This document shows, piece by piece, positions 8,498 to 17,824 of a stretch of 64,000 nucleotides of DNA. Within the stretch, counting starts at the first letter, position 1, and each line of letters starts with the position of its first letter. The DNA is from Saprospiraceae bacterium (GTDB lineage Bacteria > Bacteroidota > Bacteroidia > Chitinophagales > Saprospiraceae). The translations under genes and the position numbers were made by a program. The notes under the pieces were generated by a model that did no database searches, had not been told where the DNA came from, and worked only from the letters and a program-made list of their open reading frames with translations. The DNA is taken from positions 248,001-312,000 of the forward strand of contig JADKFC010000006.1 of assembly GCA_016717655.1 (NCBI GenBank), read 5' to 3'.

Positions 8498-9466
8498 CTA
8501 ATTGCGACTGGCATATTTACTGCGATACTCAATGGGGGTGAGGCCTGTTATTTTTTTAAATACATCTCTGAAGGCTTTTACATCACTGTATCCCACTTCA
8601 TACATCACCTCGTTCACATTTTTTCTGCTGAGTTCTAAAATACTTTTGGCCGCTTCAATCCGAACCCTTTGCAAATATGCGACAACCGTATTGTTGGTGG
8701 CATTTTTAAATCTTCGCTCGAGGCTCCTCCTGCTGGTACTGGTCATGCCTGCCAGCTCATCAATGGTAGTTTTTAAGGCGTAGTTGTTTTCAATGTATTG
8801 TTGAATCATCAAAATGTCTTGATCGTTGTGCCTTTTTTGGCCGGTGAAAATCGTGAAGGGGCTTTGACTCTTACGGTCTAGATCGATGGCAAAAAATTTG
8901 GCTGCCTGGATAGCGAGGTCCCTCCCGGCGTATTTTTCCAATAGATAAAGCAATAAATTCCATAAGGAGTTAGCCCCACCGCTGGAATAAATCCTCCCAT
9001 TTTCTGAAATAATATCACCCTCCACAACTTCGGCTTCCGGATACCGTTCTCTGAAGGTATCGTAAAAAGCCCAATGTGTTGAACAAGCTCTACCATTGGC
9101 AAGGCCACTTTCACCCAGGAGGAAGGCCCCTATACAAAGGCTGGCAATTTCACTACCCTCACGGTATACATCATTGATCCATGAATAGGCCTCTTATTGT
9201 TTTACAAAGCGGTGTCAATATCACCATAAATAGCAGGAAGGATGAGCAAATCTATCTTTGGTGCCTGCTCCAGGGTATAATGAACGTTGATCTGGTATTC
9301 TCCATCGTTGGCCATCACTTTCGTATGGAGTCCACGTAAAAACCTGAAATGCAGGGGGCTGACCCTGCATGGCAAGAAAATCATTGGCCGTTTTAAATAA
9401 GCGATAGGCAGGGCTTATGGCCTCAATTACTCCATTCACGGGTACATATATGGCTATGTTTTTCAT
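8498..9466 (-). pseudogene. GlxA-type AraC family transcriptional regulator, broken by frameshifts
   Basis: Three consecutive frames join into one regulator of about 320 residues. The first (9466 to about 9340) is MKNIAIYVPVNGVIEA and ANDFLAMQGQPPAF, the start of the DJ-1/PfpI-like domain. The second (to 9202) has LEQAPKIDLLILPAIYGD. The third (about 9187 to 8498) has EIASLCIGAFLLGESGLANG, the nucleophile-elbow region. It then has the AraC helix-turn-helix domain, with IDELAGMTSTSRRSLERRFK and VMYEVGYSDVKAFRDVFKKITGLTP. Two frame changes plus a stop at about 9190 interrupt it. Relatives often act as amidase-like-fold sensors coupled to an AraC DNA-binding domain. The SRPBCC gene is divergent and may be a target (inference). 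Confidence 0.75.
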
Positions 9467-9587
9467 CCCTTTTCAAATTTACTCCAAAAATAGAAAAATT
9501 GTCGTTTTCGCCCCTTAAATATGCAGAATTACATATCATTGGTTAATGACGCATGATCTTAACTTTGCTTCATCAAAACCATAGATT

Positions 9588-10462
9588 ATGCAAAATTCAG
9601 ACAAAAAAACACCATTACAATCAATGCCATTGTACACGCCCCATTGGAGAAAGTGTGGAAATGTTGGAATACCCCTCATCACATCGTTAAATGGAATGCA
9701 GCAAGTCCTGAATGGCACACTACTTATGCAGAAAACGACTTAATAGCTGGCGGAAAACTCAAATCCAGGATGGAGGCCAAGGATGGTTCCTTTGGCTTTG
9801 ACTTTGAAGGCATTTATGAAGAAATAATACCCATGCAAAAACTCAGGTATGTATTGGGCGACGGCAGGGTAGTGGCTATTTCTTTTGAAGAGGCAGCTGG
9901 TGGCACCTGGGTTACAGAAAGTTTCGATGCTGAAAATGAGAATTCCCTTGAACTTCAGGAAATGGGCTGGACGGCAATTTTAAATAATTTTAAATCTTAT
10001 GCTGAAAAGAACCCAAGCCCACCTATGACCTTTCAAATCGAAATATCGGCCCCTGTAGCAAAAGTTTATTCAACCATGATAGATCCCAATCATTACAAAA
10101 CCTGGACTGCCGTTTTTAATGAAACTTCCAACTATAAAGGTTCCTGGGACAAAGGCAGTACTATTCATTTTATTGGTCAGGATCCAGAAGGAAATGTTGG
10201 TGGCATGGTGTCGAGGATCAAAGAAAACATGGCTAACCAGTTCATCAGCATAGAGCACCTGGGTTTGATCCAGGGAGAAGAAGTTATTACTGAGGGTCCA
10301 ATGGTTGAAGCATGGTCTGGAGCCTTGGAAAACTATTATTTTATTGACAAGGGAGATTCTACCTTGCTTAAAGTAGAAATGGACACCAATGAAGAATTTA
10401 AAGGTTATTTTGAAACTACATGGCCCAAAGCCTTAGAGGTCTTGCGGGATCTTTGTGTGTAA
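9588..10462 (+). CDS. Tandem SRPBCC (AHSA1/START-like) domain protein (frameshift near the start)
   Basis: Two START-like domains lie in tandem. The first is LEKVWKCWNTPHHIVKWNAA through GWTAILNNFKSYAEKN. The second is MTFQIEISAPVAKVYSTMID through FETTWPKALEVLRDL. Each opens with the strand-helix xxVWxxxTxPxxxxxW or similar. The natural start is the ATG at 9588 (MQNSDKK), but a run of seven A at about 9604 is one base short or long, so the frame shifts before TITINAIVHAPLEK. A downstream ATG at 9644 would cut into the first domain. AHSA1-like domains bind hydrophobic ligands or chaperones; the ligand is unknown. The two VOC genes follow. Confidence 0.75.
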
Positions 10463-10506
10463 ACAAGCTCTTTGGAACTTCAATACATCCTCAACCAGTT
10501 AATAGA

Positions 10507-10947
10507 ATGGCATCAGTAAGCACGTATTTAAATTTTTCGGGAAAAACAGAAGAAGCATTTCAATTTTACAAAAGTGTTTTTGGAGGAGATTTTGAGGGGC
10601 CTATATCCAGGTTTCGGGATATACCTCCTTCACCGGATATGCCTCTCATACCTGAAAATATCCTTGAGCAGGTAATGCACGTCTGTCTGCCGATAATTGG
10701 TGGTCACAAATTGATGGGTACAGACGCACCCGAAGAAATGGGCTTTCATTTGGCCATAGGCAACAACATCTTTCTCAATCTACAACCGGATACCCGGGCT
10801 GAGACATTGAGTCTATTCAAAGCGCTTTCAGAAGGCGGTGTGGTGCAACAGGAATTACAGGACATGTTTTGGGGTGCTTATTACGGCTCTTGCATAGACC
10901 GGTATGGCATTCAATGGATGTTTAATTGTGATGAAAAAAAGCAGTAA
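10507..10947 (+). CDS. PhnB-like VOC superfamily protein
   Basis: A 146-residue member of the vicinal oxygen chelate/glyoxalase-like fold, PhnB type. It opens STYLNFSGKTEEAFQFYKSVFGGDFEG, shows IGGHKLMGTDAPE and a GNNIFLNLQPDTRAE motif, and ends FWGAYYGSCIDRYGIQWMFNC, the hallmark C-terminus (WG..YG...D.FG..W). PhnB proteins have no confirmed reaction despite old labels such as 3-demethylubiquinone methyltransferase. The ATG at 10507 places the first beta-alpha-beta unit at residue 4. The frame is intact. It lies 4 bases before a second, damaged VOC gene. Confidence 0.85.
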   Translation: MASVSTYLNFSGKTEEAFQFYKSVFGGDFEGPISRFRDIPPSPDMPLIPENILEQVMHVCLPIIGGHKLMGTDAPEEMGFHLAIGNNIFLNLQPDTRAETLSLFKALSEGGVVQQELQDMFWGAYYGSCIDRYGIQWMFNCDEKKQ

Positions 10948-10951
10948 GTCT

Positions 10952-11377
10952 ATGGTAAAATCAATTTATCCCTGTCTTTGGTTTAATGGACGAGCCAGAG
11001 AAGCTGGCTGATTTTTATTGCTCTATTTTTCCCAACAGTAAGATATTAGAATCAACCGATCTGGTAGTTCGTTTTGAATTGAAAGGACAAAGTTTTATGG
11101 GTCTAAATGGAGGCCCTGTGTTTACCTTTAATGAAGCGGTTTCTTTTGTGATTGAATGTGAAAGCCAGGAAGAAATCGATTTTTATTGGCACGCATTGTC
11201 TTTAGGTGCTCTCAAAGCCAATGCGGCTGGCTCAAAGATAAGTTTGGGTTTCATGGCAGGTAGTACCTTCTATCCTGGCTTCCTTAATGGCCAATCCGCA
11301 TACCGCGGCCAAGACAATGAAAAGGTTTTTTGACGATGACGAAATTTGATATTGCAAAAATTTTGGCGGAGGATTAA
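10952..11377 (+). pseudogene. Second PhnB/VOC family protein, broken by about four frameshifts
   Basis: The ATG at 10952 starts MVKSIYPCLWFNGRAREA, which matches the family, then slips near 11005 into ADFYCSIFPNSKILES and ELKGQSFMGLNGGP. It slips again near 11215 (CGWLKDKFG), at about 11250 (VSWQVVPSILASLMANP, TAAKTMKRFF) and near 11335 (MTKFDIAKILAED, stop at 11377). Together the pieces form one normal VOC protein of about 140 residues of the DinB/PhnB metal-fold type. The density of single-base changes within 430 bases is extreme even for this window. Function unknown. Confidence 0.65.
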
Positions 11378-11524
11378 TTGATTTTGATAGGGGTATTTTC
11401 ATCATGATTTTTAAATTTTTGAGTTACCGTGATACGTTGTCATGAAAGCCTGTTCTCATTGTTGTAACTGATAATAATCAATGAATTTACTTTAGTATTG
11501 AAGTATTTTATATAAAAATATTTC

Positions 11525-12014
11525 ATGATAATAAGTTTCAGGAGACATCCTGCTTACTAAAGCAAAATCTATTGCTCACAGTGTAGCCCCCTTGGATCAC
11601 TTTGAATCCGGCTTGGCTCTCGGACTTCGCGAAAAATACCCAGAGATGGTTAAAGATTTTCGTCATGAAGGCCATGTTCATCATATGAAGTCGGGTGACA
11701 TTTATGAATGGACAGGAATTGATGGTTTTAAAATATTCAGCCTTTTGGTTCAGGAAGCTGCACCTTCCACTCATTCACATGGATTGCCGGGTAAAGCAAG
11801 CCTGCATAACCTCGATAAATGTTTGAAACAATTGGCATCCAAACTTGAAAGTGAGGGCATCTCTTCCATTGCATTACCCCGTGTCGCAACCGGCGTGGGT
11901 GGCCTGGACTGGGACGATGTTCGGCCTCATATTTACAAGTACCTGGATGTTCTGGAAACCAAAGTTTACCTATACTCGAAGTTCATTAAAAGTGAGAGAG
12001 CCCTTGAGACATAG
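11525..12014 (+). CDS. Macrodomain protein, ADP-ribose binding (frameshift near the start)
   Basis: The protein shows VSGDILLTKAKSIAHSVAP, then GLALGLREKYPEMVKDFRH and LPGKASLHNLDKCLKQLASK, and ends with ALPRVATGVGGLDWDDVRPHI, the signature of macrodomains related to yeast Poa1 and human TARG1 that bind ADP-ribose or remove it from proteins. Its frame is continuous from about 11536, but the natural ATG at 11525 (MII) is one base out of phase. A start at 11592 would remove the first strand and the GDI loop. About 160 residues when reconstructed. It has its own downstream terminator and no obvious partner. Confidence 0.78.
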
Positions 12015-12044
12015 ACCTAAGGTGTTTATGGGCTAATAAGTTGG

Positions 12045-12079
12045 TCCCGGCAAAATCTTGTGTTTTGTCGGGATTTTTA
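12045..12079 (+). terminator. Rho-independent terminator after the macrodomain gene
   Basis: TCCCG(G)CAAAA pairs with TTTTGTCGGGA around a short loop and is followed by TTTTTA. Strong stem, 31 bases after the stop codon. Confidence 0.75.
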
Positions 12080-12142
12080 TTCTAAAAGTAGTTAATAATC
12101 TAAGTCATTTTGCAATCTGACCTTTATCATTAAGAGGTGTTT

Positions 12143-12158
12143 TATGATTATGGTCATA
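12143..12158. promoter_or_regulatory. Crp/Fnr-type dyad in the nos operon promoter
   Basis: TATGA-N6-TCATA, a perfect 5-base inverted repeat with 6-base spacing, the geometry of Crp/Fnr-family sites (TGTGA-N6-TCACA, TTGAT-N4-ATCAA). It sits about 65 bases before the cytochrome start and about 35 bases before CATATTTG at 12181-12188, which is close to the Bacteroidota -7 element TAnnTTTG. That places it where a class II activator would bind. The regulator at 20540-21145 is the obvious candidate. Confidence 0.42.
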
Positions 12159-12214
12159 TTTCTTAGCAGTGCTATTTATTCATATTTGTACCATAATTAA
12201 AAAAAATTAGCCGT

Positions 12215-12697
12215 ATGGATAAGTTAAAAATTTTTTTGTATTTAGTAATAGTAATTTTAGGCGCTTCTTGTGGTAGTAAACCCACAACTGAAACCTCTAC
12301 TGCGCCGGCTGAAGCACAAAGTATGGTCAAGGATGCCTCATCTTATGATCCTTCCAGAGGTGAGGGAAAATGGACAGCTGATATGTTGAAAATTGGAGAA
12401 GCAGTTGATGCAACAATGGCAGAAAGTGGTGGTAAAATTCAGTCCGTAAAATGTTCTTCTTGTCATAAATTGACAGATGAAAAGTTGGTTGGACCCGGAT
12501 GGAAAGGGGTAACCACAAGAAGAACAGGAGAATGGATAATGAACTTTATAACGAATCCAGATCCAATGATCGACAAGGATCCTGAAGTGCAAGCGCAGCT
12601 TGAAATCTGTTTAGTAAGAATGCCTAATCAAAATCTAACCGATGACGAAGCCCGTCATGTACTTGAATATATGAGACAGAATGACAGTGCAAAATAA
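12215..12697 (+). CDS. Lipoprotein c-type cytochrome of the nos operon
   Basis: A 160-residue protein with a lipoprotein signal (VILGASC, Cys about 19), a Thr/Ala-rich linker, and a single class I cytochrome c domain. Its heme motif is CSSCH at residues 80-84, with a likely Met ligand in VRMPNQNL near residue 138. Clade II nos operons commonly begin with such a small cytochrome, which is taken to deliver electrons to NosZ in the periplasm. It lies 38 bases before nosZ on the same strand and is the first gene after the promoter dyad, so it very likely heads the operon. The frame is intact. Confidence 0.88.
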   Translation: MDKLKIFLYLVIVILGASCGSKPTTETSTAPAEAQSMVKDASSYDPSRGEGKWTADMLKIGEAVDATMAESGGKIQSVKCSSCHKLTDEKLVGPGWKGVTTRRTGEWIMNFITNPDPMIDKDPEVQAQLEICLVRMPNQNLTDDEARHVLEYMRQNDSAK

Positions 12698-12735
12698 TTG
12701 AATCGATCTTTATAATTCCAATAAAAACTACAATC

Positions 12736-14713
12736 ATGAAAATTAATCTTTGGATGGGAGGAGCCGTTATAGCTTGTCTCACAATGTTTTATTCTTGTAA
12801 ACCCAAGAATGCAGGTACAGCAGTAAGCGGTGATGCAGCTGCAAAGACTTATGTTGCACCTGGAAAGTACGATGAATTCTACAATTTTGTAAGTGGAGGA
12901 TTCAGCGGCCAGATGAGTGCTTATGGTCTACCTAGCGGTCGACTTTTAAGGGTTATTCCCGTTTTTTCAGTTGATCCCGAAAAAGGATGGGGAGATAGTG
13001 AAGAAACAAAACCAATGTTGATGACTTCTCATGGCTTTGTTCCTTGGGATGATTTGCACCACCCGGAACTTTCACAAACCAACGGAGAAGTAGATGGAAG
13101 GTGGGTATTCGGAAATGCCAATAATACACCTAGAGTAGCCAGAATAGATCTAAAAACATTTCGAACAGCAGAAATTATAGAGCTTCCGAATAGTGGTGGT
13201 AACCACTCATCACCGTTCATCACTGAAAATACTGAATACGTAGTTGCCGGAACCCGATTTTCTGTGCCTGCTGACAATGTCAATGGGGATGTTCCAATTT
13301 CTTCTTACAAAGAAAATTTTAAGGGTCACTTGAGTTTTATCTCGGTTGATAAGACTTCAGGGGCCATGGATCTATCCTTCAAATTCAGTGCCCCGGTGTC
13401 AATTTTGACTTGAGTCACGCCGGAAAAGGAAAATCGCACGGTTGGTTCTTTTTCTCTTGCTACAATACCGAACAGGCTAATACCTTGTTGGAAGTCAATG
13501 CATCACAAAAGGACAAAGACTTTATTATGGCGGTAAACTGGAAAAAGGCAGAAGAATACCTTAAAGCCGGTAAGGGTAAAAAGGTACCTGTAAGATATGC
13601 ACACAATGTATACAGTGATGAAACCCATTCTGCCACTCACACCATTAAAAATGAAGTGACAGTACTGAATGCAAAAGAGCTCAAAGATTTATGTTATATG
13701 ATTCCTTGTCCAAAATCTCCACATGGTTGTGATGTGGATCCAAGCGGAGAATACATCATAGGAAGTGGAAAATTAGCGGCTCTAATTCCTGTTTTTTCTT
13801 TTGATAAACTTCAGAAAGCCATAGCTGAAAAAAGTTTTGAGGGCGAATACGATGGCATTAATGTGGTGAAATATGAAGCTGCACTTTACGGAGAAGTAAA
13901 AAAACCGGGTCTTGGTCCTCTGCACACAGAGTTTGATGGCAAAGGAAATGCCTATACCTCTTTCTTTGTTTCTTCTGAAGTGGTAAAATGGAATATCAAA
14001 GACTTAAAAGTATTGGATAGGGTACCTACCTATTATTCCGTAGGTCACCTTTGTGTGCCTGGTGGTGATTCAAAGAAACCTTTTGGAAAATATCTGATTG
14101 CGTATAATAAAATTACAAAAGACAGATACCGCCAACAGGTCCGGAATTGTCGCAAAGTGCCCAACTGTATGATATCAGTGGTGATAAGATGCAACTCATC
14201 CTTGATTTTCCTACCATTGGCGAACCTCACTATGCCCAGGCTGCACCGGCTGATCTGATTAGGAACAATGGCCAGGTAAAATTATTTAAAATTGATGATA
14301 ACAAGCACCCAAGGGCAGCCAAGGGAGAAGGGGAAAGTAAAGTGGTCAGAGAGGGTAATAAAGTACACGTATACATGACTGCCGTAAGGTCTCACTTTTC
14401 TCCTGACAATATTGAAGGAGTCAGATTGGGAGACGAAGTCTATTTTCACGTAACCAATCTTGAGCAAGATTGGGATGTGCCTCATGGATTTGGTGTCAAA
14501 GGAGCCAATAATGCAGAATTGCTAATCATGCCGGGTGAAACGACTACCCTTAAATGGCAACCCGATAGAGTGGGTATATTTCCAATGTATTGTACAGACT
14601 TTTGTAGTGCCCTGCACCAGGAAATGCAAGGATATATTAGGGTGTCACCTGCATCAAGTAAAGTACCTCTCAGCTTTACCTTGGGTGGCAATAGCACGCA
14701 GCCAACCAAATAA
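12736..14713 (+). CDS. nosZ: Nitrous oxide reductase NosZ, clade II, lipoprotein type (two frameshifts)
   Basis: NosZ reduces N2O to N2 in the periplasm with a CuZ and a CuA centre. Three frames join: 12736 to about 13390, about 13395 to 14135, and about 14140 to 14713, in total about 658 residues. The signal peptide is Sec/lipoprotein type (TMFYSCK), not Tat, which is characteristic of clade II. CuZ histidines are visible in DLHHPE, RYAHNVYSDETHSATHT, CPKSPHGCDVDPSG, LGPLHTEFDGKG, YSVGHLC and IGEPHYAQA. CuA is in MYCTDFCSALHQEMQGY. One base is missing at about 13380 (TTC to TTCC before AAATT) and one at about 14130 (before CCAACAGGTCCG). All active-site elements survive across the joins, so I treat it as functional with sequence errors. 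Confidence 0.95.
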
Positions 14714-14823
14714 AATTTGGAAAAATGTCCAAACAAGTAATTTTATTTTAGTTGAATGTTAAATTTAAAAAAGTGAACTTTGAGTTCGAAAAGGTGAACA
14801 AGTACTTATTTTAATACAATATA

Positions 14824-14856
14824 GGGGGGGATTGCTAGGAGCGTCCCCTTTTTTAT
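14824..14856 (+). terminator. Terminator-like hairpin between nosZ and nosL
   Basis: A run of G (GGGGA) pairs with TCCCC around a 12-base loop and is followed by TTTTTTAT, 13 bases before the next start codon. It may attenuate transcription so that nosZ is made in excess over the maturation genes (inference), or end a short cytochrome-nosZ message. Confidence 0.5.
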
Positions 14857-14868
14857 AAATCTTATATT

Positions 14869-15900
14869 ATGAATGCACGATTATCAACCTATTCAGTTAT
14901 TTCCTTAATTTTAGCAGGGTTATCACTTTGTATCTCCATTTTTGTTCCCATCTGGCGAATAGATTTGGATGCGCCCCAGTACCCTGAAGGATTGCGATTA
15001 TTAATTCATGCCAATAAACTGGGTGGCGATGTTGAGATCGTTAATGGCCTCAACCACTATATTGGCATGAAGACGCTGCATGCCGAAGAATTCATAGAAT
15101 TTACTGTCCTGCCTTATATCATCGGTTTTTTTGCGCTCTTATCAATTATCACAGGATTGAGAGGTAATAAAAAATGGGTTTTCACTTTGTTGGGCTTGTT
15201 TGTTTTATTTGGTATCTTGGCGATGTACGATTTTTGGAGTTGGGAATATGAATATGGGCATAACTTAGATCCCAATGCAGCCATTGTTGTACCTGGAATG
15301 GCTTATCAGCCTCCGCTTATCGGATTTAAACAGTTATTGAATTTTGGTGCATATTCGATTCCCGATATTGGTGGCTGGTTGTTTATTTTGGCGGGCTTGT
15401 TAATGGTGGTTGCTTCTTACCTAGAATTTAAGAAAAATAAATTTCCTTCTGGTACAGTGGCTAAAGTAACAGTTTTTATGGTGATTTCTCTTTTATTTGG
15501 CGCTTGCGGTCCATCTGGGCCTGAACCCATCGAAGTTCATAAGGATCTTTGTCACCATTGTAAAATGAACATTGCTGATACTCGTTTTGCGGCAGAATTG
15601 ATTACGGGCAAAGGTAGGGTATACAAATTTGATGATGTTTTGTGTCTCCAAGCCTATGTGTCAGATTTAGTTGCAGATCCAAAAGCAGAAGTATATATTT
15701 GTGATTATGCGGATCCTGGGCACCTGACTCCTCTGGATTCATTGGTTTTCGTGCAAGGAGACGCCATACAAAGCCCAATGCGTGGAAATATTGCAGCATT
15801 CAGAGATGAAAAACAACTACAAGAATACAATGAAGTATGGAAGGGCATACAAATTGACAGGGTATTATTTTGCTCAATAGTATGCGGTTATATTCAATAA
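14869..15900 (+). CDS. nosL: Four-helix membrane domain fused to NosL copper chaperone
   Basis: Residues 1-200 form a membrane domain (FVPIWRIDLDAPQYPEGL, INHxIGMKTL-like loop, FIEFTVLPYIIGF, GMAYQPPLIGFKQLLNFGAYS and four hydrophobic segments). This domain is usually a separate gene beside nosZ in Bacteroidota. Residues 201-335 are NosL: a second lipobox (LLFGACG), then DLCHHCKMNIADTRFAAEL with the CxxCxM copper site, and GRVYKFDDVLCLQAYV. NosL delivers Cu(I) to apo-NosZ. Here both lie in one continuous frame. The last dozen codons run past a likely natural stop (YYFAQ then TAG at 15878-15880) because of one extra base in GGG, so the true end is probably 15880, one base before nosD. Confidence 0.85.
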   Translation: MNARLSTYSVISLILAGLSLCISIFVPIWRIDLDAPQYPEGLRLLIHANKLGGDVEIVNGLNHYIGMKTLHAEEFIEFTVLPYIIGFFALLSIITGLRGNKKWVFTLLGLFVLFGILAMYDFWSWEYEYGHNLDPNAAIVVPGMAYQPPLIGFKQLLNFGAYSIPDIGGWLFILAGLLMVVASYLEFKKNKFPSGTVAKVTVFMVISLLFGACGPSGPEPIEVHKDLCHHCKMNIADTRFAAELITGKGRVYKFDDVLCLQAYVSDLVADPKAEVYICDYADPGHLTPLDSLVFVQGDAIQSPMRGNIAAFRDEKQLQEYNEVWKGIQIDRVLFCSIVCGYIQ

Positions 15901-17114
15901 TTTTTTGCATAAGTTTCTCATATTTTCTTAGTGCCAGGACTTTAAATGTTGGTAAAAATTTTACCTTTCAAAAATTATCGCTTGCCTTTAAAGCTGCAAG
16001 TGCAGGAGACACAATTTTGATTCATTCTGGCCAATACAGTGAAGGGAATTTAATCATCGATAAGCCGATATCTTTAATTGGTATTGGCTGGCCAGTACTG
16101 GATGGCGAAAAAAAAGTTGAGATTTTATCTGTTAAGGCAAGTCATGTTTTGATCAGCGGACTGGTCGTTATGGGGTCTAATTATGCATCCCTGGATGATC
16201 CTGCTGCCATCAAAGTTTATGATGCCTCCCATGTTCGTATTATTGGGAATAGGCTAGAGGATAATTTTTTTGGCATCTACCTCCAATACAGTAAAAAATG
16301 TCATATAAGCGGCAACAAGATTCGAGCGTACGGCAAGGATGAACAGATGATTGGAAATGGTATTCATTGCTGGAAGAGCGATAGTTTGCAAATTATTGGA
16401 AATGAAATAAGTGGACACAGAGATGGTATATATTTTGAGTTTGTAACTCATTCTGTTATCTGGCGAAATAGGTCACACAACAACATAAGATATGGGCTTC
16501 ACTTCATGTTTTCGAATGACGATGCCTACATTTCAAATGTGTTCAGGGAAAACGGATCAGGCGTTGCGGTTATGTTTACGAAAAGGGTGATTATGATTAA
16601 TAATCATTTTATAGAAAACTGGGGTGATGCATCCTATGGGTTGCTATTAAAAGAAATTTCAGATTGCTATATTCTTAACAACTATTTCAACAAAAATACT
16701 GCAGGTATTTACCTGGAAGGAGTTAGCAGGGCAGATATTGTTGAAAATACTTTTAATGACAATGGATGGGGCATGAAAATCCAAGCTAGTTGTATGGATA
16801 ATAGGATTTTACAGAATGACTTTAAAGGTAATACCTTTGATGTTAGCACCAATGGAGATTTAGTACTCAACACATTTGAAAATAATTATTGGCAAAAATA
16901 TGAAGGATATGATTTAAATAAAGACGGTTTTGGAGATATACCCTTCCATCCTTTAAGTTTGTATTCTAAAATAGCAGAAAACAATCCATCTGCTATGATG
17001 TTGTACAGGAGTTTTATTGTAATGCTTATGGATAGAACAGAAAAAGTCATGCCCAGCATCACACCTGATAATTTTATTGATGAAAAACCCAGGATGAAAC
17101 CAGTTTATTTATGA
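15882..17114 (+). CDS. nosD: NosD, periplasmic copper-site assembly protein
   Basis: A protein of 410 residues with a signal peptide (IIFCISFSYFLSA) and a right-handed beta-helix of NosD/CASH repeats. These have regular N-rich turns (IIGNRLEDNFFGIYLQYSKKC, HISGNKI, ILNNYFNKNTAGIYLEG). The C-terminal NosD motif NNYWQKYEGYDLNKDGFGDIPFHP is diagnostic, as is GLHFMFSNDDAYISN. NosD works with the NosFY transporter to mature the CuZ cluster. I chose ATG 15882 because it gives a compact signal peptide and abuts the probable nosL stop. Its end overlaps nosF by 4 bases (ATGA). Confidence 0.93.
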   Translation: MRLYSIIFCISFSYFLSARTLNVGKNFTFQKLSLAFKAASAGDTILIHSGQYSEGNLIIDKPISLIGIGWPVLDGEKKVEILSVKASHVLISGLVVMGSNYASLDDPAAIKVYDASHVRIIGNRLEDNFFGIYLQYSKKCHISGNKIRAYGKDEQMIGNGIHCWKSDSLQIIGNEISGHRDGIYFEFVTHSVIWRNRSHNNIRYGLHFMFSNDDAYISNVFRENGSGVAVMFTKRVIMINNHFIENWGDASYGLLLKEISDCYILNNYFNKNTAGIYLEGVSRADIVENTFNDNGWGMKIQASCMDNRILQNDFKGNTFDVSTNGDLVLNTFENNYWQKYEGYDLNKDGFGDIPFHPLSLYSKIAENNPSAMMLYRSFIVMLMDRTEKVMPSITPDNFIDEKPRMKPVYL

Positions 17115-17824
17115 TTCAATTTGAGAATGTTTCTAAACGATTTGGAAGCCTGGAGGTCTTAAAAAATGTCAATCTTGACATGGCTTCTGGCCATTGTATT
17201 GCACTAATCGGCCCCAATGGATGCGGCAAAACGACCTTGATAAAAAGCCTGTTGGGCATGGTCATTCCTGATGAGGGAAGTATTCACGTCAATGGGGCTG
17301 AAATCATCCATCAACACCTACACCGCGCTGGATTAGGCTATATGCCTCAAATTGGTAAATATCCGGGCAATCTTACTATAGGTCAACTCATTGACATGGT
17401 AAGACATCTTAGACCTGATCAACCTATTTATGATGAATACTTGATAGATAGTTTTGGATTAAGAACACTGCAATCCAAAAAAATGGCTACTTTGTCAGGA
17501 GGCACGATTCAAAAAGTGAGTGCAGCTTTAGCCTTTCTTTTTAACCCACCTGTTTTAGTACTGGATGAACCAACCGCCGGCCTAGACCCATTGTCTTCAG
17601 AAACTTTGAAGCTAAAAATATCACAGGAAGTAATTAATGGCAAATTGGTTTTAATTACCAGTCATATCTTAAGTGAGTTAGATGATCTTGTTTCTCAAAT
17701 TATTTTTATGCAGGAGGGCAGAATTTTGTTTCACAAGTCGGTAGAAGCCTTGTTAGCGGAAACCAAGGAGTCAAAGATTTCAAAGGCGATTGTTACCTTA
17801 TTGGCTAAAACCGTGAACTCATGA
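17111..17824 (+). CDS. nosF: NosF, ABC transporter ATPase
   Basis: An ABC ATPase of 237 residues with Walker A GPNGCGKTTLIK at about 33-44, Q-loop YMPQIGKYPG, signature LSGGTIQKVSAAL, Walker B PVLVLDEPTAGLDP and the switch His in ITSHIL. NosF energises NosY and, with NosD, is required for assembly of the CuZ centre of NosZ. It overlaps nosD and nosY by 4 bases each, which shows tight translational coupling. The frame is intact and the length is normal for NosF. Confidence 0.93.
   Translation: MIQFENVSKRFGSLEVLKNVNLDMASGHCIALIGPNGCGKTTLIKSLLGMVIPDEGSIHVNGAEIIHQHLHRAGLGYMPQIGKYPGNLTIGQLIDMVRHLRPDQPIYDEYLIDSFGLRTLQSKKMATLSGGTIQKVSAALAFLFNPPVLVLDEPTAGLDPLSSETLKLKISQEVINGKLVLITSHILSELDDLVSQIIFMQEGRILFHKSVEALLAETKESKISKAIVTLLAKTVNS

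Noticed and set aside
13380..14140. Programmed frameshifting in nosZ
   Set aside because: The two breaks lie at ordinary sequence, need opposite explanations, and NosZ homologues are encoded in one frame; many other genes here have the same fault.
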